Under the pieces are notes generated by a model. The model saw only the letters and a list, made by a program, of their open reading frames with translations. It did no database searches and was not told where the DNA came from. Shown one piece after another: positions 55,862 to 62,747 of a stretch of DNA of 64,000 nt (position 1 is the stretch's first letter; each line of letters begins with the position of its first letter). Position numbers and translations under genes: made by a program. This DNA comes from JBCCGG01 sp039029395 (GTDB taxonomy: Bacteria > Pseudomonadota > Alphaproteobacteria > Kiloniellales > JAKSDN01): positions 62,001-126,000 of the forward strand of contig JBCCGG010000008.1 in assembly GCA_039029395.1 (NCBI GenBank), in the 5' to 3' direction.

Positions 55862-56152
55862 TCCGCTAACTCCCCCAAGTCGCCGGCTATTAATCCTATT
55901 TGGATTTCTCCAGAAGACCTAGGCTAACCCATTCTTATCGCGAAGTGGAGCCAAAGCTGCGACATCCACTAGGGAGCCAGCGACACCTGCCGGGCCAACC
56001 GGGGCGCCCAGGAAAGTGGCCGGGCTTTACCGCCCGGAGCTTCAGATTGGCGCAAAGGCAACGGCGTTTGCCAGAAAGGCCTATTTGGTCTCGGTCCAAA
56101 AATCAGGACCTTACAGGGCATTTGGAAAACTCCTTGAGCCGGGGTCAGTGCG

Positions 56153-56995
56153 ATGAGCGCCCCCTACAAGGTGCAGTACGCTCCGATGCCGGTCGAGGCC
56201 GGTCGGGACATGAGGCTAAGTCGAAATGATTTCGCTGTCCTCATGGCTATCGCCTATCGGGATCGCTTCGGCAAGAACGGTATGGGCTGCACGCTGGGCT
56301 TCAGAAAGCTGGCAGAAGAGGCCGGCGTCGATCCTTCGCACCTTTCGCGCCACACCAGGCGCCTTGAGGAGCTGGGCTACATCACCGTCACCAAGAGCGC
56401 GACGGATAAGCGCCGCCGGTCCTATTCGGTTGTCTATTCGACGGCCAATGAAGCAGTCGCCACCGATGGCGACTATCAGGATGCAAACCCGGGTGCCACT
56501 GTGTCACCCGGCGAAAAAGTAGTCGCCACCGATGGCGAGTATCCCGAGGAGATAGTCGCCATCGCGAATTTGCAAGCCATTGAAAAAAAAGACAAAGCTC
56601 TTCCTAATAGATCTTGTATAAACAAACAAAATAGATCGAGCGAAGCTCTCTCTGCGGCTAATCACGAAAATAGGGGGACTGTGGGACCCCCATTCGCTCA
56701 GCAAGGGGAGCGTGATCGATCTGCTGTGCCCAAGCAGCGAGAGCTGCCTGTCCTCCAGGACGTGAACCAGAAAACCAGAAACCAAAAGCGCTTGGCCGCT
56801 GAGGAGCGGCTGGGGAATGACCTGGTGAAGGCTCAGCTCATCGAGCCCTTGGAGGATTGGGCTGCGGCCGAAAGGGATCAAGATCTCGGCGCGACCGCTG
56901 AGTACCAGAAGGCCATCGACTGCGAAGCGCGGCACCAAGGCAATGGGCTCAAGTATCTGCTCAAAATCGCCAAGGTTGCGAGGCTTGTGGCATGA
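56153..56995 (+). CDS. Phage winged-helix protein (replication or control type)
   Basis: 280 residues. Residues 20-95 form a winged helix-turn-helix (FAVLMAIAYRD, GFRKLAEEAGVDPSHLSRH, LEELGYITVTKS). The middle is low in complexity with a short repeat (VATDGDYQ and VATDGEYP) and an AT-rich patch, and the C-terminal third is charged and helical. Position at the head of the packaging genes and the domain fit phage replication or regulatory proteins; the precise role is unknown. Confidence 0.7.
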   Translation: MSAPYKVQYAPMPVEAGRDMRLSRNDFAVLMAIAYRDRFGKNGMGCTLGFRKLAEEAGVDPSHLSRHTRRLEELGYITVTKSATDKRRRSYSVVYSTANEAVATDGDYQDANPGATVSPGEKVVATDGEYPEEIVAIANLQAIEKKDKALPNRSCINKQNRSSEALSAANHENRGTVGPPFAQQGERDRSAVPKQRELPVLQDVNQKTRNQKRLAAEERLGNDLVKAQLIEPLEDWAAAERDQDLGATAEYQKAIDCEARHQGNGLKYLLKIAKVARLVA

Positions 56996-57148
56996 CGTGC
57001 CATTACATTTCCTGGGTCCTTCCTGGCCAAAACGTGTACGGGGCGGCAAAGTGCGAAAAATATCTAGTGTTTTCAATGATTTATCGATCATCCACGCGAG
57101 GAAGCCTGGGCTTTTTGCAGCCCTGAGAATGGAGAGTCAGGTTTTGTA

Positions 57149-57679
57149 ATGGTTGAGGATTTGGACAGCGAAACGGGGATCAGCCACAACGGCAATGGGC
57201 AGGACCTGTTCCATGGCGAGCTGCCCAGGCTGGCCAAGGGCTGGTCGATCAATGCGCTCTCGATCGAGCTGAAGCTTGACCGGCGCACGGTGCGCAAGCG
57301 CTTAGCCGTTGTGGAGCCCCTATCCGATGGGCCGAAGGGGCCGCTCTACAGCCTGGCCGACGCGGCCCGCGCCCTCTTTGGCCAACCGACCTTGAGCCAG
57401 GCCGAGGACCTGAACCATCGGATCTTGCGCAACAAGCTGGACGCTTCGGAGATCGATCTTGCCCGCAAGCGCGGCGAGTTCATGCCCCGCAAGGAGGTAG
57501 AGCGCACTGCCGCCAACGTGGCCCGGGAGGAACGGGAGGCCTGGCTCACCTGGCCGGCTCGCGCGGCGCCGATCCTAGCCGACGAATTTGCGGCCGACCA
57601 GGCCGAGCTGAGCCGCGCCCTGGAGCGGGAGATCCGCGCGCACATGGAGGAAAGATCCCGTGAGCCTGACGACACCTGA
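57149..57679 (+). CDS. Phage terminase small subunit (Nu1-like)
   Basis: 176 residues. The N-terminus holds a helix-turn-helix (GWSINALSIELKLDRRTVRKRL) used to recognise the packaging site. A coiled C-terminal half follows (KLDASEIDLARKRGEFMPRKEVERTAANVAREER). It lies directly before, and overlaps by 20 bp, the large terminase, the arrangement seen with lambda Nu1 and A. Confidence 0.85.
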   Translation: MVEDLDSETGISHNGNGQDLFHGELPRLAKGWSINALSIELKLDRRTVRKRLAVVEPLSDGPKGPLYSLADAARALFGQPTLSQAEDLNHRILRNKLDASEIDLARKRGEFMPRKEVERTAANVAREEREAWLTWPARAAPILADEFAADQAELSRALEREIRAHMEERSREPDDT

Positions 57680-59603
57680 GGTCTCAGAGGCCGAGCGGGT
57701 CTATCGCCGGGCCTGGCGCAAGGCCTTCCGGCCCGACCCTTTGATGACCATCAGCGAGTGGGCCGACCAGTACCGCAAGCTATCGTCCCGCGCCTCGGCC
57801 GAGCCGGGCCAGTGGCGCACCCGGCGCACGCCCTACCTGAAAGAGATCATGGATTGCCTCAGCCCGTCGTCACCTGTGGAGCGCGTGGTGTTTCAGAAGG
57901 GCGTGCAGATCGGCGCCACCGAGGCCGGCAACAACTGGCTCGGCTTCGTTATCCACAAGGCCCCCGGGCCAATCCTTTCGGTCATGCCCACGGTCGAGAT
58001 GGCCAAGCGTACCAGCAAGCAGCGCATCGCGCCCATGATCGAGGAAACCCCGGTGCTCGACGCCCTGGTCGAAAACCCGCGCCGCAGGGACAGCGGCAAC
58101 ACCGTCTTGAGCAAGGAGTTCCCCGGCGGCGTGCTGATCATGACCGGCGCCAACAGCGCGGTCGGCCTGCGCTCCATGCCGGCGCGCTACCTATTCCTCG
58201 ACGAGGTCGACGGCTATCCGGCCGACGCCGACGGTGAGGGCGACCCGATCGAGCTGGCCGTGCAGCGCACCCGGACTTTCGCCCGCCGCAAGATCTTCCT
58301 TGTGAGCACCCCGACGATCACCGGCCTGTCCCGCATCGAGGCGGCCTTCGAGGAAAGCGACCAGCGGCGCCTCCACCTGCCCTGTCCCGACTGCGGCCAC
58401 ATGCAGGTCCTGCAATGGGCCAACGTGCAATGGCCCAAGGACCAGCCCGAAGAGGCCGCCTATGCCTGCGACGGCTGCGGCGTGCTGATCCCCCACGCCA
58501 AGAAGCAATGGATGCTGGAGCGCGGCCAGTGGCGGGCCGAGGCCGAGGGCGACGGCCTGACCGCCGGCTTTCACCTGAGCTCCCTCTACTCGCCGCCCGG
58601 CTGGTACTCCTGGGCCCAGGCCGCTAAGGATTTTCTCGCCGCGAAGGACTACCCAGAGCGCTTGAAATCGTGGGTAAACCTGTGCCTGGCCGAGACCTGG
58701 AGCGAGCGCGGCGACGCGCCCGACTGGCAGCGCCTGTTCGACCGGGCCGAGGATTGGCAGCTCGGTCGGGTGCCCTTGGGCGGGCTTTACCTGACGGCCG
58801 GCGTCGACGTGCAGAAGGACCGCCTGGAAGCCGAGGTCGTCGCCTGGGGGCCGAACATGGAAAGCTGGTCGGTCGATTACCGGATCATCGCCGGTAACCC
58901 CTACGAGGCCGAGGTCTGGGCAGAGCTGAGCCAGCTGCTCGACGCGCCCTTCCAGCACGAAGCCGGCGGCATTCTCAAGATCGGCCGCCTGGCGATCGAC
59001 AGCGGCTTCTGCACAAGCCAGGTCTACAGCTGGGCGCGCCGGCAAAGCGCCCGCCAGGTCATGGCCGTCAAGGGCAACCCCAAGTCCAGCGTGGTGCTCG
59101 GCTCGCCCTCGCCGGTCACCGTCAATGCCGCCGGCCGCAAGGTCGCCAGCGGCAAGGTCTGGCCGATCGGCGTCAACATCCTCAAGGGCGAGCTGTACGG
59201 CCGCTTGCGCCTGGAGCGGCCCGACGACGGCGGCGCCTTCCCGCCCGGCTTCTGCCACTTCCCCCAGCACGGCGAGGAGTATTTCAAGCAGCTGACCGCC
59301 GAGCAGCTGGTCACCACCAAGAACAAGCGCGGCTACCCGGTGCGCGAATGGGTCAAGACCCGGCCCCAGAACGAAGCCTTGGACTGCCGGGTGTACGCCA
59401 TGGCCGCAGCGATCGCCGCAGGCATCGAGAGATGGCAGCCCGAGAGATGGGCCAGGATCGCCAAGGCGCTCGGTGTCCGGGCCGAGACACCCGAGGAAGA
59501 GACGGCCCCTCAGCGGGCGCATGAGGCCCCTACGGAGCCGACCGCCAAATCCAAGCCCGGGCCGACCGTCATTCGCTCCAAGTTCATGGAGGGCCGGTCG
59601 TGA
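57660..59603 (+). CDS. Phage terminase large subunit (GpA-like)
   Basis: 647 residues of the lambda GpA type. The ATPase domain has the Walker A-like loop in KGVQIGATEAGN and Walker B in RYLFLDEVDGYP. Two zinc-binding pairs appear in CPDCGH and CDGCG. The nuclease domain begins near GVDVQKDRLEAEVVAWG. It cuts concatemeric DNA and pumps it into the prohead. The C-terminal end (VIRSKFMEGRS) recurs in a decayed copy 600 bp downstream. Confidence 0.95.
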   Translation: MSLTTPEVSEAERVYRRAWRKAFRPDPLMTISEWADQYRKLSSRASAEPGQWRTRRTPYLKEIMDCLSPSSPVERVVFQKGVQIGATEAGNNWLGFVIHKAPGPILSVMPTVEMAKRTSKQRIAPMIEETPVLDALVENPRRRDSGNTVLSKEFPGGVLIMTGANSAVGLRSMPARYLFLDEVDGYPADADGEGDPIELAVQRTRTFARRKIFLVSTPTITGLSRIEAAFEESDQRRLHLPCPDCGHMQVLQWANVQWPKDQPEEAAYACDGCGVLIPHAKKQWMLERGQWRAEAEGDGLTAGFHLSSLYSPPGWYSWAQAAKDFLAAKDYPERLKSWVNLCLAETWSERGDAPDWQRLFDRAEDWQLGRVPLGGLYLTAGVDVQKDRLEAEVVAWGPNMESWSVDYRIIAGNPYEAEVWAELSQLLDAPFQHEAGGILKIGRLAIDSGFCTSQVYSWARRQSARQVMAVKGNPKSSVVLGSPSPVTVNAAGRKVASGKVWPIGVNILKGELYGRLRLERPDDGGAFPPGFCHFPQHGEEYFKQLTAEQLVTTKNKRGYPVREWVKTRPQNEALDCRVYAMAAAIAAGIERWQPERWARIAKALGVRAETPEEETAPQRAHEAPTEPTAKSKPGPTVIRSKFMEGRS

Positions 59604-60069
59604 AAATCATCATCTGACCCTTGAGCTAAACCACTCGCGCGGTCGCCCACTTCGTTCCCACGGCGGTGATCCCGCTCCTACCGGCACCGCCCTGATTGCG
59701 GCTTGGGCGGCGGGCCTGAGGGGCGGGTCATGGAATGGGGGCTTGACCCAATTCAGACGACTGCCCAACTATCCAACACCCCGTTTGGGGCACTCAACTC
59801 TTTCACGAAGAGGAGGTTTTCATTATGAAAGCCCTATTGAATGCCCCGGTCTTGGAGCTTGCGAACCACTAATTCTCAAGAGACACCTAGCGGGGCAGAA
59901 TGAGGCAATGATTGAAGCTGGAGAGATTCCAGCGCCTAGGTTTTAGTGGAGCTTAGGTCGAGCTTTGGACCGTGTCCGAGGTGTTGATATGATCAGGCGG
60001 GTCGTGGTGTCTGTGTGGGAGAGGTATGAAATCCTCCCTCGCATCTTCGGTAGATCCGCTGCCTCACCT
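59604..60069. other. Non-coding mosaic segment between the terminase and its decayed copy
   Basis: No long reading frame with convincing codon use is present. It contains a 15-codon frame with a strong ribosome binding site (listed separately). The last 70 bases before the decayed copy keep the reading frame of a terminase tail and contain the peptide RVVVSVWERYEILPRI, which may be a more degraded part of the same remnant. Confidence 0.5.
59825..59872 (+). CDS. Possible 15-residue leader or truncated peptide
   Basis: ATG begins a 15-residue frame (MKALLNAPVLELANH) preceded by a strong GAGGAGG Shine-Dalgarno site. It is followed by no matching gene in frame, so it may be a leader peptide or the front of a gene whose rest was lost in the mosaic exchange. 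There is no functional evidence. Confidence 0.3.
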   Translation: MKALLNAPVLELANH

Positions 60070-60198
60070 CTCGGTGTTCAGCCCGAGGCACCCTAGACAA
60101 AGACGGCTCCTTGCCGGGCGCCTGAGGGCCGTGCAGAGTCGGTTGCCAAATCGGAGCCGCCGAGTGTCGTCATTCGAAGCAAATGGATGGAGTCTTAG
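60070..60198 (+). pseudogene. Decayed second copy of the terminase large-subunit 3' end
   Basis: Translation in one frame gives LGVQPEAP, a TAG stop at 60094-60096, then TKTAPCRAPEGRAE and finally VVIRSKWMES followed by TAG. The intact terminase ends LGVRAETPEEETAPQRAHE through TVIRSKFMEGRS. About 23 of 42 positions are identical. The copy is therefore homologous but diverged, as from a related phage, and it is broken by a nonsense codon. The AT-rich DUF2971-like gene starts about 100 bp after it. Confidence 0.8.
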
Positions 60199-60299
60199 AG
60201 TTTGAGATCACTACTCAAAAAGCATTTTCTAGTGACTAACTCAATCGTAGACGGTATAGATCCAAAGTCTAGTTGTGTGGAAAAATTGGCAAGAGACTT

Positions 60300-61286
60300 A
60301 TGGGCAAGCTCCGCGGCTACATGTCCCCTCTGTACTCCGACGAGGCTCGGGATGATGCTCTGTTTCACTACACTACAGCGGCAGGTCTCATCGGCATACT
60401 TGAAAGCAAAGAACTTTGGAGCACTGCCTATTTCTGTACAAATGATGAGTCAGAGCTAACCGCTGGTACCGGAATTCTCAAGCCAATGTTTTGGAGAGCA
60501 ACTCATGACTTGGTCGACGGAAATGATCCTATGGTGCAAACTTTCAACAACCGCGGCGTGGACATTTTCGATTATGCACGCGATTTCGAGCAACATATCA
60601 TAGGGCACATATTTCATCTGTCTTGTGCATACATCACATGTTTCTGCAAACCTACAAGCGAAGAAGACTTCAAGCATGGGCTTTTGAGCCAATGGAGGGC
60701 TTACGGAGTCGACGGCGGTTATGCACTGCAGTTTAGCAGAAGAAAGTTAGAAGCGGCTATCGAGAAAGCATATAAAGAAAAGAAATTGAATTACGATTTG
60801 CAGGATGTTTATTATACCGAAGACAATCCACTGAAAGCTGAAGTGGAGAGTCATGAGAACGCATTTGTTGGGGCGTATATTAGGCACCTCCAAGAATTGG
60901 CAGACCAAAATGTTTGGCAAAGGAAATCTTTCACTAGTCCACTTTCAGGCTTATTTGATGGCGCTTTTCTAAGTTTAGTAAATTTTCTTATTCAAACAAA
61001 GAATCGACACTTTAGTGAAGAGAATGAATGCAGACTTACGCTTTTAGAAGCAGTTGCTTCCGAGGCAGAACTTCTTCCGGTGAACTACTTTAATCGTGAA
61101 GGTCTTGTTGTCCCATACAAAAGAACTCCTCACGAAGACCTACCGATACTTGATTGTATTGAGTGGATCATCATAGGACCGAGCACTCGAGAGGACGCAC
61201 GGTACAAGTCAGTTAGCCAGATGGTCAAAACGGCGGGTCTAGAGATAGAAGTGCGCCCGTCAAGAATACCTTTCGTCCGGTTCTGA
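60300..61286 (+). CDS. DUF2971-like cargo protein in the prophage
   Basis: 328 residues from an ATG; a TTG nine codons earlier is an alternative. The N-terminus has the DUF2971 pattern: LFHYTTAAGLIGILESKELWST followed by CTNDESEL, and later CFCKPTSEEDFKHGLLSQWRAYG and FSEENECRL. The biochemical function of the family is not established here. The gene is far more AT-rich than everything around it and sits between the terminase and portal genes, so it is probably a recently gained accessory (moron-type) gene, possibly for phage exclusion or lysogenic conversion. Confidence 0.75.
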   Translation: MGKLRGYMSPLYSDEARDDALFHYTTAAGLIGILESKELWSTAYFCTNDESELTAGTGILKPMFWRATHDLVDGNDPMVQTFNNRGVDIFDYARDFEQHIIGHIFHLSCAYITCFCKPTSEEDFKHGLLSQWRAYGVDGGYALQFSRRKLEAAIEKAYKEKKLNYDLQDVYYTEDNPLKAEVESHENAFVGAYIRHLQELADQNVWQRKSFTSPLSGLFDGAFLSLVNFLIQTKNRHFSEENECRLTLLEAVASEAELLPVNYFNREGLVVPYKRTPHEDLPILDCIEWIIIGPSTREDARYKSVSQMVKTAGLEIEVRPSRIPFVRF

Positions 61287-61425
61287 AATAACATGCGAAC
61301 TTTGGCAATGCTGTAGCTTTACATGTGGCCAAATTACGCAGTTCGGCCCAAGCTTGACACTTTTTCCACGCCCCGTGACACGCTCCTCCACCATTACCGC
61401 CGGTGCTGAAAACACCTTGACGTAG

Positions 61426-61479
61426 GCGGACAGCCGCCGCGACAGGCGGCGTTCCTGATTGTATATGCCGGGAGTCCGC
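61426..61479. ncRNA. Nested hairpin element of unknown role
   Basis: GCGGAC (61426-61431) can pair with GTCCGC (61474-61479), enclosing a second stem GCCGCC (61433-61438) with GGCGGC (61445-61450). This two-level fold could be a small structured RNA, a recombination site or a chance outcome of high GC. No RNA family is recognised. Confidence 0.25.
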
Positions 61480-61540
61480 GAACTAAGGCACTTGGGCACG
61501 AACAAGCGAGCACGTCCTACGTCGTGTTCTCAGCTCCCGG

Positions 61541-61561
61541 CGCCAGGGCCGCCCCCTGGCG
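61541..61561. repeat. Short inverted repeat
   Basis: CGCCAGGG and CCCTGGCG form a perfect 8-bp stem around a five-base loop. It has no T-tract and lies just before the broken small gene. Confidence 0.35.
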
Positions 61562-61597
61562 ATGGCCTGAAAAGCCAAATGTAGGAGCACGCCCTAG

Positions 61598-62029
61598 ACC
61601 ACCGTCGCCTTCATTCACGCCGGCCGCCGCCAACGCCGAGCCAACGGCAAGCCGCGCCTTGCCCGCCAGGGCTTCCAACCCGCCAAACGCCGGCGCGTCT
61701 TGGTCTGCAACATGCTGCGCCCCAAGGTCGTCTGGGACGGTTGCCTGGCCCAAGACCCGTAGTTACCCCAGGACTTTGTGGAGCAGCTGCTCGCGCGCGA
61801 CCTCGGCTCGTCCGAGCGCCGGGCGCTCAGGACGATCTGCGAGACCTCCGACATCCAGCAGGTTGGCCGTCGCCGCTTCCTGGTCGCGCCGATCGGCCGC
61901 GAGATCGAGCTGGTGTTGCACCTCTTCGAGGCCGAGCGCGAGGACCTTGATCCGAGCGACAAAGTCGACGCTGACCACAACGGCCAAGAGGATGATAGTT
62001 GCGAGGAGACTGACCTGGACGCTGTATAA
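61598..62029 (+). pseudogene. Small phage gene interrupted by an in-frame TAG
   Basis: One frame is open from 61598 (just after a TAG at 61595) to 62029 except for a single TAG at 61760-61762. Both halves show the high third-position GC of neighbouring genes, so they look like one gene broken by a nonsense mutation. The downstream half could still be made from the GTG at 61778 (83 residues, GSSERRALRTICETSD, then an acidic tail). No family is recognised. Its place between terminase and portal is where lambda-like phages carry the small connector gene W. Confidence 0.45.
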
Positions 62030-62117
62030 GCGCCACAACAGATTTTGCAATTGACGGCGAAAAATAGCAGCGCTATTTTATTGGAGAAATAGCGCTGCCA
62101 TTTTTGGAGCCGGTTGC

Positions 62118-62747
62118 ATGTCCTTCGATCTCACGACACCACGCTTCGCGCAGCCCGAGGTCCTGAATGTGATCCGAGGTCTCAGTGCTGGCTTGCTCCA
62201 GACCTGGGTTAATCGGGGCCACATCGTGCTTTCTGACCAGAACCCGGGCAGCGGCCGCCGCCGGCTCTATAGCCCGATCGATATTGTGAAATTGGCCCTC
62301 ATGGCTCGTTTGGCGTCCTTTGGGATCAGCGTTCAGTATTCTAAGTCTTTGATAACGATGGTCGAAAAGATCTTTGCTGTCGAAGTTACCTTTGATTGGG
62401 ATTGGTATTTTGCAATCAATTACCAGTACGAAATCAGCGTCAAGGTTCCCGAGAAATTCAAACACCTCGGCCCTCTGGAACTCCAGCACCCTCAGCTTTG
62501 GCGGGACTTCAAACTGGGCGACCCGGTGGATCTGCGTGTCTCCGATTTTGTTGAGGTGCAGGGCCTTCCGCATATGCGACGTGATCAGGGTCAGGGACCC
62601 GTCATCCCGGAAAGGCGTCGCGAGTGGGCGGCAAAGGGCTACCACGCCGAGCCTGCCCTGATCCTGCCCATCGGCGAGATCGTTAACGGCACCTTGATCC
62701 AATTGGAAACGATGGAGGCCGAGGGGGAGGGCAAGGATGATGTCTAG
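62118..62747 (+). CDS. Phage MerR-like DNA-binding protein
   Basis: 209 residues from an ATG with GGAG upstream. Residues 13-70 look like a MerR-type winged helix (LSAGLLQTWVNRGHIVLSD, then GRRRLYSPIDIVKLALMARL). The rest is an unrecognised beta-rich domain. The end overlaps the portal gene start by 11 bases, which ties it to the head operon. A role in head-gene control or as a connector-region protein is possible. Confidence 0.65.
   Translation: MSFDLTTPRFAQPEVLNVIRGLSAGLLQTWVNRGHIVLSDQNPGSGRRRLYSPIDIVKLALMARLASFGISVQYSKSLITMVEKIFAVEVTFDWDWYFAINYQYEISVKVPEKFKHLGPLELQHPQLWRDFKLGDPVDLRVSDFVEVQGLPHMRRDQGQGPVIPERRREWAAKGYHAEPALILPIGEIVNGTLIQLETMEAEGEGKDDV

Larger units (their letters stand above)
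61287..61597. other. Non-coding stretch after the DUF2971-like gene, with structured elements
   Basis: About 310 bp with no coding frame. GC content rises back to the local level after about 61340. Two hairpin-forming segments, listed separately, are the only features seen. Confidence 0.5.

Noticed and set aside
55900..56229. Small plus-strand frame between gdhB and the first phage gene
   Set aside because: Composition is not coding-like, there is no ribosome binding site of note, and it overlaps the better-supported HTH gene.
59825..59872. Full archaeal-virus-type B116 (DUF1874) protein
   Set aside because: The first residues are reminiscent of that family, but the frame stops after 15 codons and no continuation was found in the other frames.
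59950..60100. Group II intron or retron RNA in the stem-rich segment before the terminase remnant
   Set aside because: No domain V-like hairpin or reverse transcriptase is present, and most of the segment is better explained as decayed terminase coding sequence.
61524..62054. 176-codon plus-strand frame rich in Ser, Arg, Pro and Ala
   Set aside because: Codon-position bias favours another frame (the TAG-interrupted gene); this one looks like a shifted reading of it.
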